Origin: DATNBT01 sp964579765
Lineage (GTDB): Bacteria; Acidobacteriota; Vicinamibacteria; Vicinamibacterales; CAVVIG01
NCBI GenBank assembly: GCA_964579765.1
Contig: CAZOIK010000493.1
Span: forward strand, 1 to 5,616
Direction of reading: 5' to 3'
Length of the DNA: 5,616 nt
Part shown: positions 1 to 5,240 of the stretch, one piece after another
Layout of the letters: each line of letters opens with the position of its first letter
Position numbering within the stretch: the first letter of the stretch is position 1
Translations under genes and position numbers: made by a program
The notes under the pieces: model-generated
What the model was told of the DNA's origin: nothing
What the model saw: the letters and a program-made list of their open reading frames with translations, nothing else
The model's database searches: none

Positions 1-102
1 CTTCTCGAGCACGCACACAGACAATCCGTGCCGCGCCAGCGCCAACGCCGACGCCAGGCCTGTGACGCCGGCGCCTATCACCGCGACGTCAATCTGCTCC
101 AT
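1..102 (-). CDS. FAD-dependent oxidoreductase, N-terminal fragment (DAO / L-2-hydroxyglutarate oxidase-like)
   Basis: Only the first 34 codons are present; the gene continues beyond the left edge. The translation begins MEQIDVAVIGAGVTGLASAL and ends near VCVLEK. This is a complete beta-alpha-beta dinucleotide fold: the glycine motif G10-A-G-V-T-G15 after a hydrophobic strand, then an Ala/Leu-rich helix, then a second strand ending in Glu33, which in this fold binds the FAD ribose. The pattern VIGAGVxGLA near the N-terminus is typical of the DAO superfamily, including L-2-hydroxyglutarate oxidase-like proteins, but 34 residues cannot fix the substrate. The ATG (102-100) overlaps the TGA of the upstream methyltransferase by one base (TGATG). 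No Shine-Dalgarno sequence is visible, so translation is probably coupled. A role in glycan synthesis is not shown; it may simply be a neighbour. Confidence 0.8.
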   Translation of the reverse strand, partial: MEQIDVAVIGAGVTGLASALALARHGLSVCVLEK

Positions 103-833
103 CAGGCGCGGTAGCCAATGGCCGCGTAGTCCATGTACGTGAAGAGCAGGCTGTTGAGGATCGACGCGTTCGCGTTGTACGCGTCCGCGAGTGCGGTCAT
201 GGCGCGGGACGTGGCGGTGTCGAGACCCGCGAGGGAGGCCGGGTCGACGCCGCGCATGCGGACCGCGTCGGGCGCCTGCTCGGTGTACTTCAGGGTCACG
301 CGCGTGAACCCGCTCGCTTCAAGCAGGTACTGCAGCGTCTCGGGATGGACCGGCCATACGTGCGTGAAGTCGCGCAGATAGCTGCTGAAGAACGCGAGCC
401 AGCACGCCGGGTTGATCGTCTCGAGGACGATCGGCGCCCCGTGGCGGAGCTTGCTGAACGCGGCGGGCAGCAGCCTGAGCAGGTACGACGGCGGCAGGTG
501 CTCGATCACCTGCGAGGCGATCAGCCCGCCGAGCGACTCCTCCGGCAGCGACTCCAGGTACGTCAGCGCGTCGGCCTCGAGCACGTCGAAGCCGCGCGCG
601 CGCGCAGCGGCGACCATCGCGCTGTTGGTGTCGATCCCGCGCGCCGCCACGCCGGCCTCCCGCAGCAGCGCGAGGAACTCTCCGCGTCCGCAGCCGACGT
701 CGAGGACGACGGCGTCGCGCGCAGCGCCGGCGAATACCGGCACGTGCACGCGTTGCTTCTCGCGCACCTCCTCAATCGACCCGCGGAAGCGATCTTCGAA
801 TCCGACGTACAGGCGGTCGGCGGCGTCGCTCAT
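102..833 (-). CDS. Class I SAM-dependent methyltransferase, surface-polysaccharide type
   Basis: A 243-residue protein, the usual length for a single-domain class I methyltransferase. It opens with YVGFEDRFRGS (residues 9-19), a start I associate with methyltransferases of O-antigen and capsule loci. SAM-binding motif I is VLDVGCGRGEF (43-53), the acidic residue for the SAM ribose is in GID (Asp68), and the adenine-side motif is ADAL (87-90). Then come VIEHLPP (109-115) and a conserved-looking block around HVWPVHPETL (158-167). The C-terminus, NSLLFTYMDYAAIGYRA, resembles the ending common in these glycan-locus enzymes. It should transfer a methyl group from SAM, plausibly to a sugar, chain end or lipid-linked intermediate at the cytoplasmic face; the acceptor cannot be read from sequence. 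No membrane segment is seen. It is transcribed divergently from gmd and coupled to the FAD oxidoreductase downstream. The ATG at 833 lies about 9 nt after a TAGAAT box, so the leader may be very short. The methyltransferase call is firm, the acceptor unknown. Confidence 0.9.
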   Translation of the reverse strand: MSDAADRLYVGFEDRFRGSIEEVREKQRVHVPVFAGAARDAVVLDVGCGRGEFLALLREAGVAARGIDTNSAMVAAARARGFDVLEADALTYLESLPEESLGGLIASQVIEHLPPSYLLRLLPAAFSKLRHGAPIVLETINPACWLAFFSSYLRDFTHVWPVHPETLQYLLEASGFTRVTLKYTEQAPDAVRMRGVDPASLAGLDTATSRAMTALADAYNANASILNSLLFTYMDYAAIGYRA

Positions 834-842
834 CGGCGATCG

Positions 843-848
843 ATTCTA
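843..848 (-). promoter_or_regulatory. Possible -10 element for the minus-strand methyltransferase
   Basis: Read on the minus strand the bases are TAGAAT, a 5/6 match to the sigma70 -10 consensus, with 9 nt between the box and the ATG at 833. A start site 6-7 nt after the box would fall within a few bases of the ATG and give a leaderless or nearly leaderless mRNA. I see no good -35 hexamer 16-18 nt upstream (that stretch is G/C-only or nearly so), so this is weak. It is plausible mainly because some promoter has to lie in this short divergent gap. Confidence 0.3.
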
Positions 849-857
849 CTCTTTGCC

Positions 858-887
858 TTGACCGTGCGCGGAGGCGCCCAATACAAT
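858..887 (+). promoter_or_regulatory. Sigma70-type promoter for the gmd operon
   Basis: TTGACC (858-863; 5/6 to the -35 consensus) and TACAAT (882-887; 5/6 to the -10 consensus) are separated by 18 nt. Transcription would begin near 894, only about 7 nt before the ATG at 901. The -10 box overlaps an upstream in-frame ATG at 886, so if this promoter is used that ATG cannot be in the transcript. The gap is the only place for a promoter serving the plus-strand genes, unless transcription enters from elsewhere. Confidence 0.5.
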
Positions 888-900
888 GGCGGGATTCCCG

Positions 901-1869
901 ATGGCAAAGCGCGCGCTCATTACCGGCATCACCGGTCAGGACGGCTCGTACCTTGCGGAGCTGCTGCTCGAGAAGGGCTACGAGGTGGTTGGCACAGTGC
1001 GGCGTTCGAGCGCGCCCAATCTCTGGCGCATCGAGCACCTCCTCGATCGCATCACGCTCAAGCCGGCGGACCTGCTCGATCAGCTCTCGCTGCTTCGCGT
1101 GATCGACGAAGTGCGACCGACCGAGATCTACAACCTCGCCGCGATGTCGTTCGTGCCGGCGTCGTGGGATCAGCCGATGCTCACCGGCGAGTTCAACGCG
1201 CAGGGCGTCACGCGGCTGCTCGATGCCATCCGCCAGGTGGACACGTCGATCCGGATCTACCAGGCTTCGTCGAGCGAGATGTTCGGGAAGGTTCGCGAGG
1301 TGCCGCAGAACGAGACGACGCCGTTCTACCCGCGCAGTCCCTACGGCGTCTCGAAGGTCTTCGCGCACTACATCACGATCAATTATCGTGAGAGCTACAA
1401 TCTCTTCGCCGTCTCCGGCATGCTCTTCAACCACGAGTCGCCCAGGCGCGGGCTCGAGTTCGTGACGCGGAAGGTCACCGACGGGGCGGCCCGCATCAAG
1501 CTCGGGCTCGCTGACACACTGTCGATCGGCAACCTCGACGCGTGCCGCGACTGGGGATTTGCCGGCGACTACGTCCGCGCGATGTGGCTCATGCTGCAGC
1601 AGGAGAAAGCCGACGACTACGTGATCGCGACCGGCGTGGCCCACTCGGTGCGCGATCTGATCGAGATCGCGTTCGCGCGTGTCGGTCTCGATTGGCAGAA
1701 ACACGTTCGCGTCGATGCGGCGCTGCTCCGCCCCGCCGAGGTCGAGCACCTGCTCGGCGATCCCTCCAAGGCCCGCCGCGAGCTCGGCTGGGCGCCGTCG
1801 GTCGATTTCAAACAGCTCGTCGAGATGATGGTCGACGCCGACCTCGCCCGCGTGGGCGCAAAGGCGTGA
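901..1869 (+). CDS. gmd: GDP-mannose 4,6-dehydratase
   Basis: Cytosolic extended SDR that converts GDP-D-mannose to GDP-4-keto-6-deoxy-D-mannose, the branch point to GDP-rhamnose, GDP-fucose, GDP-perosamine and related sugars. Numbering from the ATG at 901 (322 aa): the NADP-binding GITGQDG motif (9-15), VRRSS (33-37), YNLAA (77-81), the catalytic Ser/Glu in QASSSEMFG (121-129), the catalytic Tyr148 and Lys152 in YPRSPYGVSK, the substrate-binding FNHESPRRG (176-184), and RDWGFAGDYVRAMW (216-229) with VIATG (241-245). This set is diagnostic of Gmd rather than of the reductases Rmd or Fcl. It is shorter than the roughly 370 aa of E. coli Gmd, as in many short-form Gmd proteins. Start choice: the ATG at 901 has GGCGGGA 6 nt upstream and matches the usual family N-terminus. 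An in-frame ATG at 886 would add five residues (MAGFP) and has GGAGG at 870-874, but it sits inside a promoter -10 box. First gene of a three-gene run, with a 7-bp gap to the next. Confidence 0.95.
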   Translation: MAKRALITGITGQDGSYLAELLLEKGYEVVGTVRRSSAPNLWRIEHLLDRITLKPADLLDQLSLLRVIDEVRPTEIYNLAAMSFVPASWDQPMLTGEFNAQGVTRLLDAIRQVDTSIRIYQASSSEMFGKVREVPQNETTPFYPRSPYGVSKVFAHYITINYRESYNLFAVSGMLFNHESPRRGLEFVTRKVTDGAARIKLGLADTLSIGNLDACRDWGFAGDYVRAMWLMLQQEKADDYVIATGVAHSVRDLIEIAFARVGLDWQKHVRVDAALLRPAEVEHLLGDPSKARRELGWAPSVDFKQLVEMMVDADLARVGAKA

Positions 1870-1876
1870 GTCAGAC

Positions 1877-3193
1877 GTGAGCCCACACCAGCTGCATCAG
1901 CAACTGCTCGATCGGATTCAGTCCCGCGCGGCGACGATTGGGGTGATCGGTCTCGGCTACGTTGGTCTCCCGCTCGCCGTCGAGTTCGCACGCCACGGAT
2001 TCCACGTGGTCGGCTTCGACGTCGACGAGGGCAAGACGAGCCAGATTAACTCCGGCCGGAGCTACATCCCTGACGTGGCGCAGAAGGACCTCGCGGAGGT
2101 CGTCACCTGCGGCCGTCTGCGTGCGACGACCAGGATGGCGGAGCTGGCGGACATGGATGTCATCGACATCTGTGTGCCGACGCCGCTTCGCAAGACCAAG
2201 GACCCGGATCTGTCATACGTGGTGAAGGCCGTCGAAGCCGCCGCGGCGACACTCAAGCGGGGCCAGCTCGTGATCCTCGAGTCCACGACGTACCCCGGGA
2301 CAACCGAGGAGGTCGTGCAGCCGATGCTCGAGGCCCAGGGGTTGACGGCCGATGAGGACTTCTTTCTCGCGTTCTCGCCCGAGCGCGTCGATCCTGGCAA
2401 CCAGCAGTTCAACACGCGGAATATCCCGAAGGTCGTGGGCGGACTCGGCAAAGCGAGCACGGAAGCTGCGGCTACGTTGTACGGATCGTCGGTCGACACG
2501 GTCGTGCAGGTCAGCTCGCCGCGCGTCGCTGAGATGGTGAAGCTGCTGGAGAACACCTTCCGCTCGGTGAACATCGGTCTGGTGAACGAGCTTGCGCTGA
2601 TGTGCCACAAGATGGACATCGACGTGTGGGAAGTGATCGACGCCGCGAAGACCAAGCCGTTCGGGTTCATGCCGTTCTACCCCGGTCCCGGCCTCGGCGG
2701 CCACTGCATTCCGATCGACCCGCACTACCTCTCCTGGAAGGCGCGGCAAGTTGGATTCGAGTGCCGGTTCATTGAGCTCGCCGGCCATGTCAACTCCTCG
2801 ATGCCAGAATACGTCGTCGAGCGAGTGGCCGAGGCGCTCAACACGGTGAAGAAGCCGATCAACGGATCGCGGGTGCACATCCTCGGCGTGGCGTATAAGC
2901 GTGACGTCAACGACATGCGCGAGTCGCCAGCGCTCGACGTCATCGAGCTGCTCGCCCGGCGCGGAGCGACGATCACCTACTCCGATCCGTGGGTCCCCGA
3001 ACTGCGCACCGACGGGCACACGTTCACGTCGATAGAACTCGACACGGCGATCGCCGGCCGGCCAGACTGCGTGGTCATCTGCACCGATCATTCGGTGTTC
3101 AGGTACGACGCGCTCGTCAAGAGCGGCGTGGTGATCGTCGATACGCGCAACGCGCTCAAGGATAGGCACGCCAGCAACGTCTTTCGTCTCTGA
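1877..3193 (+). CDS. wbpA: UDP-N-acetylglucosamine 6-dehydrogenase (WbpA-type nucleotide sugar dehydrogenase)
   Basis: A 438-residue NAD-dependent UDP-sugar dehydrogenase that oxidises C6 of the hexose to the uronic acid in two steps through a thiohemiacetal. N-terminal Rossmann domain: VIGLGYVGLPL (23-33), with Asp48 and Asp50 in GFDVD. Then ESTTYPG (135-141), SPERVDPG (167-174), the central helix with the active-site Lys222 and Asn226 (MVKLLENTFR), the catalytic Cys277 in GGHCIPIDP (274-282), and a C-terminal UDP-binding domain with GVAYKRDVNDMRESP (337-351). The FYPGPGLGGHCIPIDP run and FIELAG (298-303) point to the WbpA/TviB side of the family (UDP-GlcNAc or UDP-GalNAc 6-dehydrogenase) rather than UDP-glucose 6-dehydrogenase; sequence alone does not separate GlcNAc from GalNAc. 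The start is GTG at 1877, with only a weak AAAGG 12 nt upstream. The stop overlaps the next ATG (TGATG at 3191-3195), so the two are probably coupled. The symbol is by family resemblance. Confidence 0.92.
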   Translation: MSPHQLHQQLLDRIQSRAATIGVIGLGYVGLPLAVEFARHGFHVVGFDVDEGKTSQINSGRSYIPDVAQKDLAEVVTCGRLRATTRMAELADMDVIDICVPTPLRKTKDPDLSYVVKAVEAAAATLKRGQLVILESTTYPGTTEEVVQPMLEAQGLTADEDFFLAFSPERVDPGNQQFNTRNIPKVVGGLGKASTEAAATLYGSSVDTVVQVSSPRVAEMVKLLENTFRSVNIGLVNELALMCHKMDIDVWEVIDAAKTKPFGFMPFYPGPGLGGHCIPIDPHYLSWKARQVGFECRFIELAGHVNSSMPEYVVERVAEALNTVKKPINGSRVHILGVAYKRDVNDMRESPALDVIELLARRGATITYSDPWVPELRTDGHTFTSIELDTAIAGRPDCVVICTDHSVFRYDALVKSGVVIVDTRNALKDRHASNVFRL

Positions 3194-4161
3194 TGCGCGC
3201 GTGGCTGCTCGATCTGCTGGTGTGTCCTGAATGCCGGACGGCGCTGCGCCTCGAGTCGGCGCAGCAGGACGGAGACGCCGTCACGACCGGCCGGCTGGCC
3301 TGCCAGGCCGGACACGTCTTTCCGATCACGAACGGCATTCCGCGTTTCGTCGCGCACGAGCTGAACGCCGACCAGGCGCGGACGCGCGACTCGTTCGGCG
3401 ACGAATGGACGCGGCTGTATCCCGCGCACGGACACTCGACGCCCGAGTGGCAGGCCGAGCGCGACATCTTCCTCGAATACACGCGCAGCCTTCCCTCGGA
3501 GTATCGGGGCAAGCTCGCGCTGGACGCCGGCTGTGGCAACGGCCGTTACGCCAAGCTCGCCAACGACTGGGGCGCGCGCGTGGTGTGCGTCGATATCTCG
3601 TCGGCCGTCGAAATCGCGCAGCAGAACGTCGGCGGCCGTCCCGACGTGACGGTGGTCCAGGCGGATTTGTTCAAGCTGCCGTTCCGGCCCGCCATCTTCG
3701 ACATCGTGTACTCCATTGGCGTGCTGCATCACACGCCCGACGCGGAAGGCGCGTTCCACGCCATCCAGCCGCTCGTGAAACCCGGCGGCTTCTTCTCGAT
3801 CTTCATGCACGGCCAGGGCAATCGCGCGCTCTACGCGATGAATCGCTGGCTGCGCGCGTGGACGTCGAAGGCGTCGTACCGGACGACGTGGAATTTCTGT
3901 CTGGTGCTCACGGGCATCGCCAAGTTGCTGCTGAAGATTCCGTTCGTCGGGCCGGTGCTGTACATCGCCGGCCGGCAGGTGCTCTTCTTCTCGCCCGACC
4001 AGCACAATAACTACGACCACTACAGTGCTGGATTCACGAGTTTCCACCGCAAGGAAGAGATTCGCGGCTGGTATGCCGGGTGGGACGATGTCGCGGTGCG
4101 ATATCAGGGCGTCGCGGCCGAGAGCATCTATGCGCGGGGTGCGCGGCCGTTCACTTCATGA
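3193..4161 (+). CDS. Trm112-like zinc-ribbon domain fused to a class I SAM methyltransferase
   Basis: A 322-residue two-domain protein. Residues 1-53 are a Trm112-like domain: LLVCPEC (Cys11, Cys14), then LACQAGHVFPI (Cys37, His41) and NGIPRFV (47-53). The fourth metal-ligand position of CxxC..CxxC is not cysteine; a GH variant replaces it, so zinc binding may use His41 or be lost. The methyltransferase domain follows: motif I LALDAGCGNGRYA (108-120), Asp134 in VCVDIS, ADLFKLPF (157-164), GVLHH (176-180) and LVKPGGFFSIF (194-204). A hydrophobic stretch at about 234-266 (repeated Leu/Ile/Val around KLLLKIPFVGP) could be a membrane-contacting helix. The tail ends GFTSFHRKEEIRGW and so on, as in many such methyltransferases. 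Fusions like this are common in glycan and lipid-modifying loci; the acceptor is unknown. The ATG overlaps the stop of the WbpA-like gene by one base and no Shine-Dalgarno is visible, so it is probably translated by coupling. Its TGA (4159-4161) lies inside the first palindrome of the operator array. Confidence 0.88.
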   Translation: MRAWLLDLLVCPECRTALRLESAQQDGDAVTTGRLACQAGHVFPITNGIPRFVAHELNADQARTRDSFGDEWTRLYPAHGHSTPEWQAERDIFLEYTRSLPSEYRGKLALDAGCGNGRYAKLANDWGARVVCVDISSAVEIAQQNVGGRPDVTVVQADLFKLPFRPAIFDIVYSIGVLHHTPDAEGAFHAIQPLVKPGGFFSIFMHGQGNRALYAMNRWLRAWTSKASYRTTWNFCLVLTGIAKLLLKIPFVGPVLYIAGRQVLFFSPDQHNNYDHYSAGFTSFHRKEEIRGWYAGWDDVAVRYQGVAAESIYARGARPFTS

Positions 4162-4163
4162 AC
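4149..4163. promoter_or_regulatory. Operator-like palindrome 1 (GTTCA-N5-TGAAC)
   Basis: GTTCACTTCATGAAC is a perfect 5-bp inverted repeat with a 5-nt spacer. It overlaps the last codons and the TGA stop of the Trm112-methyltransferase gene. It is the most upstream of three identical-arm palindromes in about 100 bp and starts 23 bp before copy 2, roughly two helical turns. Likely an auxiliary site for a dimeric regulator; a protein bound here could also hinder read-through from the upstream operon. Confidence 0.6.
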
Positions 4164-4171
4164 ACTCATCC

Positions 4172-4186
4172 GTTCACGATCTGAAC
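4172..4186. promoter_or_regulatory. Operator-like palindrome 2 (GTTCA-N5-TGAAC)
   Basis: GTTCACGATCTGAAC has the same perfect arms as copies 1 and 3, with spacer CGATC. It ends 14 nt before the -35 hexamer at 4201, which suits either an upstream looping site for a repressor or an activator position. The spacer differs from copy 1 and partly from copy 3, so the arms are what is conserved. Confidence 0.65.
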
Positions 4187-4200
4187 GCACGGCTGGCGCC

Positions 4201-4229
4201 TTGACAGCCCGACAGCCGGCGGCCATAAT
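4201..4229 (+). promoter_or_regulatory. Near-consensus sigma70-type promoter for the SDR-transketolase unit
   Basis: TTGACA (4201-4206, a perfect -35), a 17-nt spacer and CATAAT (4224-4229, 5/6 to the -10 consensus). The predicted start site is near 4236, exactly where palindrome 3 begins. That gives a leader of roughly 143 nt before the GTG at 4380. It is the strongest promoter-like sequence in the window, and its placement among three identical palindromes argues that it is a regulated promoter. Confidence 0.75.
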
Positions 4230-4235
4230 ACTGTC

Positions 4236-4250
4236 GTTCAAAATCTGAAC
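4236..4250. promoter_or_regulatory. Operator-like palindrome 3 (GTTCA-N5-TGAAC) at the predicted start site
   Basis: GTTCAAAATCTGAAC begins at about +1 of the promoter at 4201-4229, a classic position for a repressor that blocks initiation or promoter clearance. It starts 64 bp downstream of copy 2 and 87 bp downstream of copy 1, so looping between sites is possible. A 15-bp palindrome of this size would suit a dimeric IclR-, GntR- or TetR-type regulator. No regulator gene is inside the window, so the family is inference only. Confidence 0.7.
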
Positions 4251-4278
4251 AACTAGCACCACCTCGGTCGCTCGTCCT

Positions 4279-4297
4279 CACGCGCGTCGTGCGCGTG
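4279..4297 (+). other. G/C-rich hairpin in the SDR leader
   Basis: CACGCGC (4279-4285) and GCGCGTG (4291-4297) form a perfect 7-bp stem around the 5-nt loop GTCGT. It lies about 45 nt into the predicted leader and 82 nt before the GTG start. It is followed by a C/T-mixed stretch, not a T-run, so it does not look like an intrinsic terminator. It could affect leader stability or processing, or be chance in G/C-rich DNA. Confidence 0.35.
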
Positions 4298-4362
4298 CCT
4301 TCCGCTCCTCCTGTCGCACGGCTCTTACGCCCGGTTCCGCGCCAGGCTGTGAGTCAGAGGGC

Positions 4363-4367
4363 GGAAG
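4363..4367 (+). promoter_or_regulatory. Possible ribosome binding site for the SDR gene
   Basis: GGAAG at 4363-4367, preceded by AGAGG at 4356-4360, lies 12 nt before the GTG at 4380; the spacing is on the long side. An in-frame TGA at 4350-4352 closes the frame upstream and no other start codon lies between it and 4380, so GTG 4380 is the only start that keeps the full nucleotide-binding strand. Confidence 0.4.
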
Positions 4368-4379
4368 CCTGTCCTTCTC

Positions 4380-5216
4380 GTGCCCGCACCCGACTATCTC
4401 GTCGACCTGTTCGGCCTTCGCGGCCAGGTGGCCATCGTCACCGGCGGCTGCGGCCGGCTCGGCAGCAGGTACGTGAGCGCGCTGGTGCAGGCAGGCGCGT
4501 CAGTGGCCGCGTTCGACCTGCCGGGGCGCACCAGCGCGAGCATCGACGCCCTCGTCGCGGCCGCGCATCCGGTTTCCGCGCACGCGCTCGACGTGACCGG
4601 GCGGGACGCCGTCGATCGGGCGATCGCGGAGGTGGCACGCCGATTCGGCACGCCGACGATTCTCGTCAACAACGCGGGGCTCGGCTCCTCACCGGCCGAC
4701 GCCGCGCTCGAGACGGGACGTTTCGAGCAATATCCCGAGTCGGCGTGGGACGCGATGATGACCTCGCATCTGAAGAGCGCGCTCGTCGTCTCGCAGTCGT
4801 TCATCGAGCGCTTCCGCGCCGACGGTGCGACGTCAGGCAGCATCGTCAACGTGTCATCGACCTACGGCGTCGTGTCGCCGGATCAGTCCGTCTACGACTA
4901 CCGCCGCCGCGGCGGCGAAGAGTACTTCAAGCCGGTCGGCTACAGCGTGGCGAAGTCGGGCGTGCTGAACTTCACGCGCTGGCTGGCGGAGTACGGCGCG
5001 CCGCTCGGCGTCCGCGTGAACACGCTCGTGCCGGGCGGCGTGCGCGAGCGCGACCACGCGCCGGAGTTCGTCGCGCAGTACGAGAAGCGGACGCCGCTTG
5101 GACGCATGGCCGTCGAAACGGACTACGACGGCGCGGTGATCTTTCTCGCGTCGCCGGCGTCGGCGTACATGACCGGCGCGATGCTCGTCGTCGACGGCGG
5201 GTGGACGGCCAGATAG
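4380..5216 (+). CDS. SDR-family NAD(P)-dependent oxidoreductase (surface-sugar / PtmA-like group)
   Basis: A 278-residue classical short-chain dehydrogenase, slightly longer than the common 250 aa because of a loop before the active-site Tyr. Visible elements: the leading LFGLRGQVAIVTGG, the glycine motif TGGCGRLG (21-28), Asp46 after the second strand, LDVT (70-73), NNAG (97-100), VNVSSTYGVVSPDQ with the catalytic Ser159 or Ser160, the catalytic Tyr188 and Lys192 (YSVAK), VRVNTLVPGGV (211-221), TPLGRM (238-243) and the C-terminal YMTGAMLVVDGGW (263-275). The VSPDQ..Y, PGGV and PLGRM..DYDGAVIFLAS combination resembles SDRs of glycan loci (Campylobacter PtmA and gluconate 5-dehydrogenase-like proteins), so the substrate is probably a sugar or keto-sugar. 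The residue where classical SDRs have the tetrad Asn is His130 (SHLKS). GTG start, long leader. The TAG stop is the first of three in-frame TAGs in a tandem repeat before the transketolase gene, with which it is probably co-transcribed. Confidence 0.88.
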   Translation: MPAPDYLVDLFGLRGQVAIVTGGCGRLGSRYVSALVQAGASVAAFDLPGRTSASIDALVAAAHPVSAHALDVTGRDAVDRAIAEVARRFGTPTILVNNAGLGSSPADAALETGRFEQYPESAWDAMMTSHLKSALVVSQSFIERFRADGATSGSIVNVSSTYGVVSPDQSVYDYRRRGGEEYFKPVGYSVAKSGVLNFTRWLAEYGAPLGVRVNTLVPGGVRERDHAPEFVAQYEKRTPLGRMAVETDYDGAVIFLASPASAYMTGAMLVVDGGWTAR

Positions 5217-5240
5217 ATGGCGAGATAGACGGCGAGATAG
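5205..5240 (+). repeat. 12-bp tandem repeat, three copies, each ending in an in-frame TAG
   Basis: Three back-to-back 12-bp units: ACGGCCAGATAG (5205-5216), ATGGCGAGATAG (5217-5228) and ACGGCGAGATAG (5229-5240). They differ from one another at one or two positions. Unit 1 encodes the last residues and stop of the SDR (Thr-Ala-Arg-stop). The units stay in the SDR frame, giving TAG at 5214, 5226 and 5238, and the array abuts the ATG of the transketolase gene at 5241, which is in the same frame. Unit 2 is itself a three-codon reading frame (ATG GCG AGA TAG). It looks like a local duplication of the SDR stop-codon segment. Confidence 0.85.

Noticed and set aside
345..1391. A 348-codon plus-strand open frame crossing from the minus-strand methyltransferase into gmd
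   Set aside because: It runs antisense to one clear gene and out of frame through another; its translation is Arg/Ala-rich with no recognisable fold, as expected from high-GC third positions.
772..1749. Long minus-strand open frame opposite gmd (325 codons)
   Set aside because: Antisense shadow of a gene with unmistakable catalytic motifs; low-complexity, Arg/His/Asp-rich translation and no start context.
901..1869. GDP-6-deoxymannose reductase (Rmd) as the identity of the first plus-strand gene
   Set aside because: The FNHESPRRG and RDWGFAGDYV motifs and the Ser-Ser-Glu / Tyr-x3-Lys active site are those of the dehydratase Gmd.
2213..3169. Long minus-strand open frame opposite the WbpA-like gene (318 codons)
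   Set aside because: Antisense shadow; composition reflects reverse-complemented high-GC codons and no motif is visible.
3088..4047. Long minus-strand open frame opposite the Trm112-methyltransferase (319 codons)
   Set aside because: Antisense shadow that also spans the junction of two real plus-strand genes; no family features.
4149..4250. The three palindromes as a CRISPR-like or transposon-end repeat array
   Set aside because: Spacing is irregular (23 and 64 bp), the units are only 15 bp, and a strong promoter is embedded between them; operator sites explain the pattern better.
4279..4297. Hairpin read as an intrinsic terminator for the upstream operon
   Set aside because: No T-run follows the stem, and it lies downstream of the strong promoter at 4201-4229, so it belongs to the SDR leader rather than to the end of the previous transcript.
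1866..4358. The 10-mer GTGAGTCAGA occurring at 1866-1875 and 4349-4358, each upstream of a GTG start
   Set aside because: Shared 10-mers are expected several times by chance in a window of this size, and the two copies sit at different distances from their start codons.
4289..4379. A leader peptide starting at GTG 4289 or 4295 upstream of the SDR gene
   Set aside because: The frame stays open into the SDR gene out of frame, has no Shine-Dalgarno and shows no regulatory codon run; nothing supports translation.
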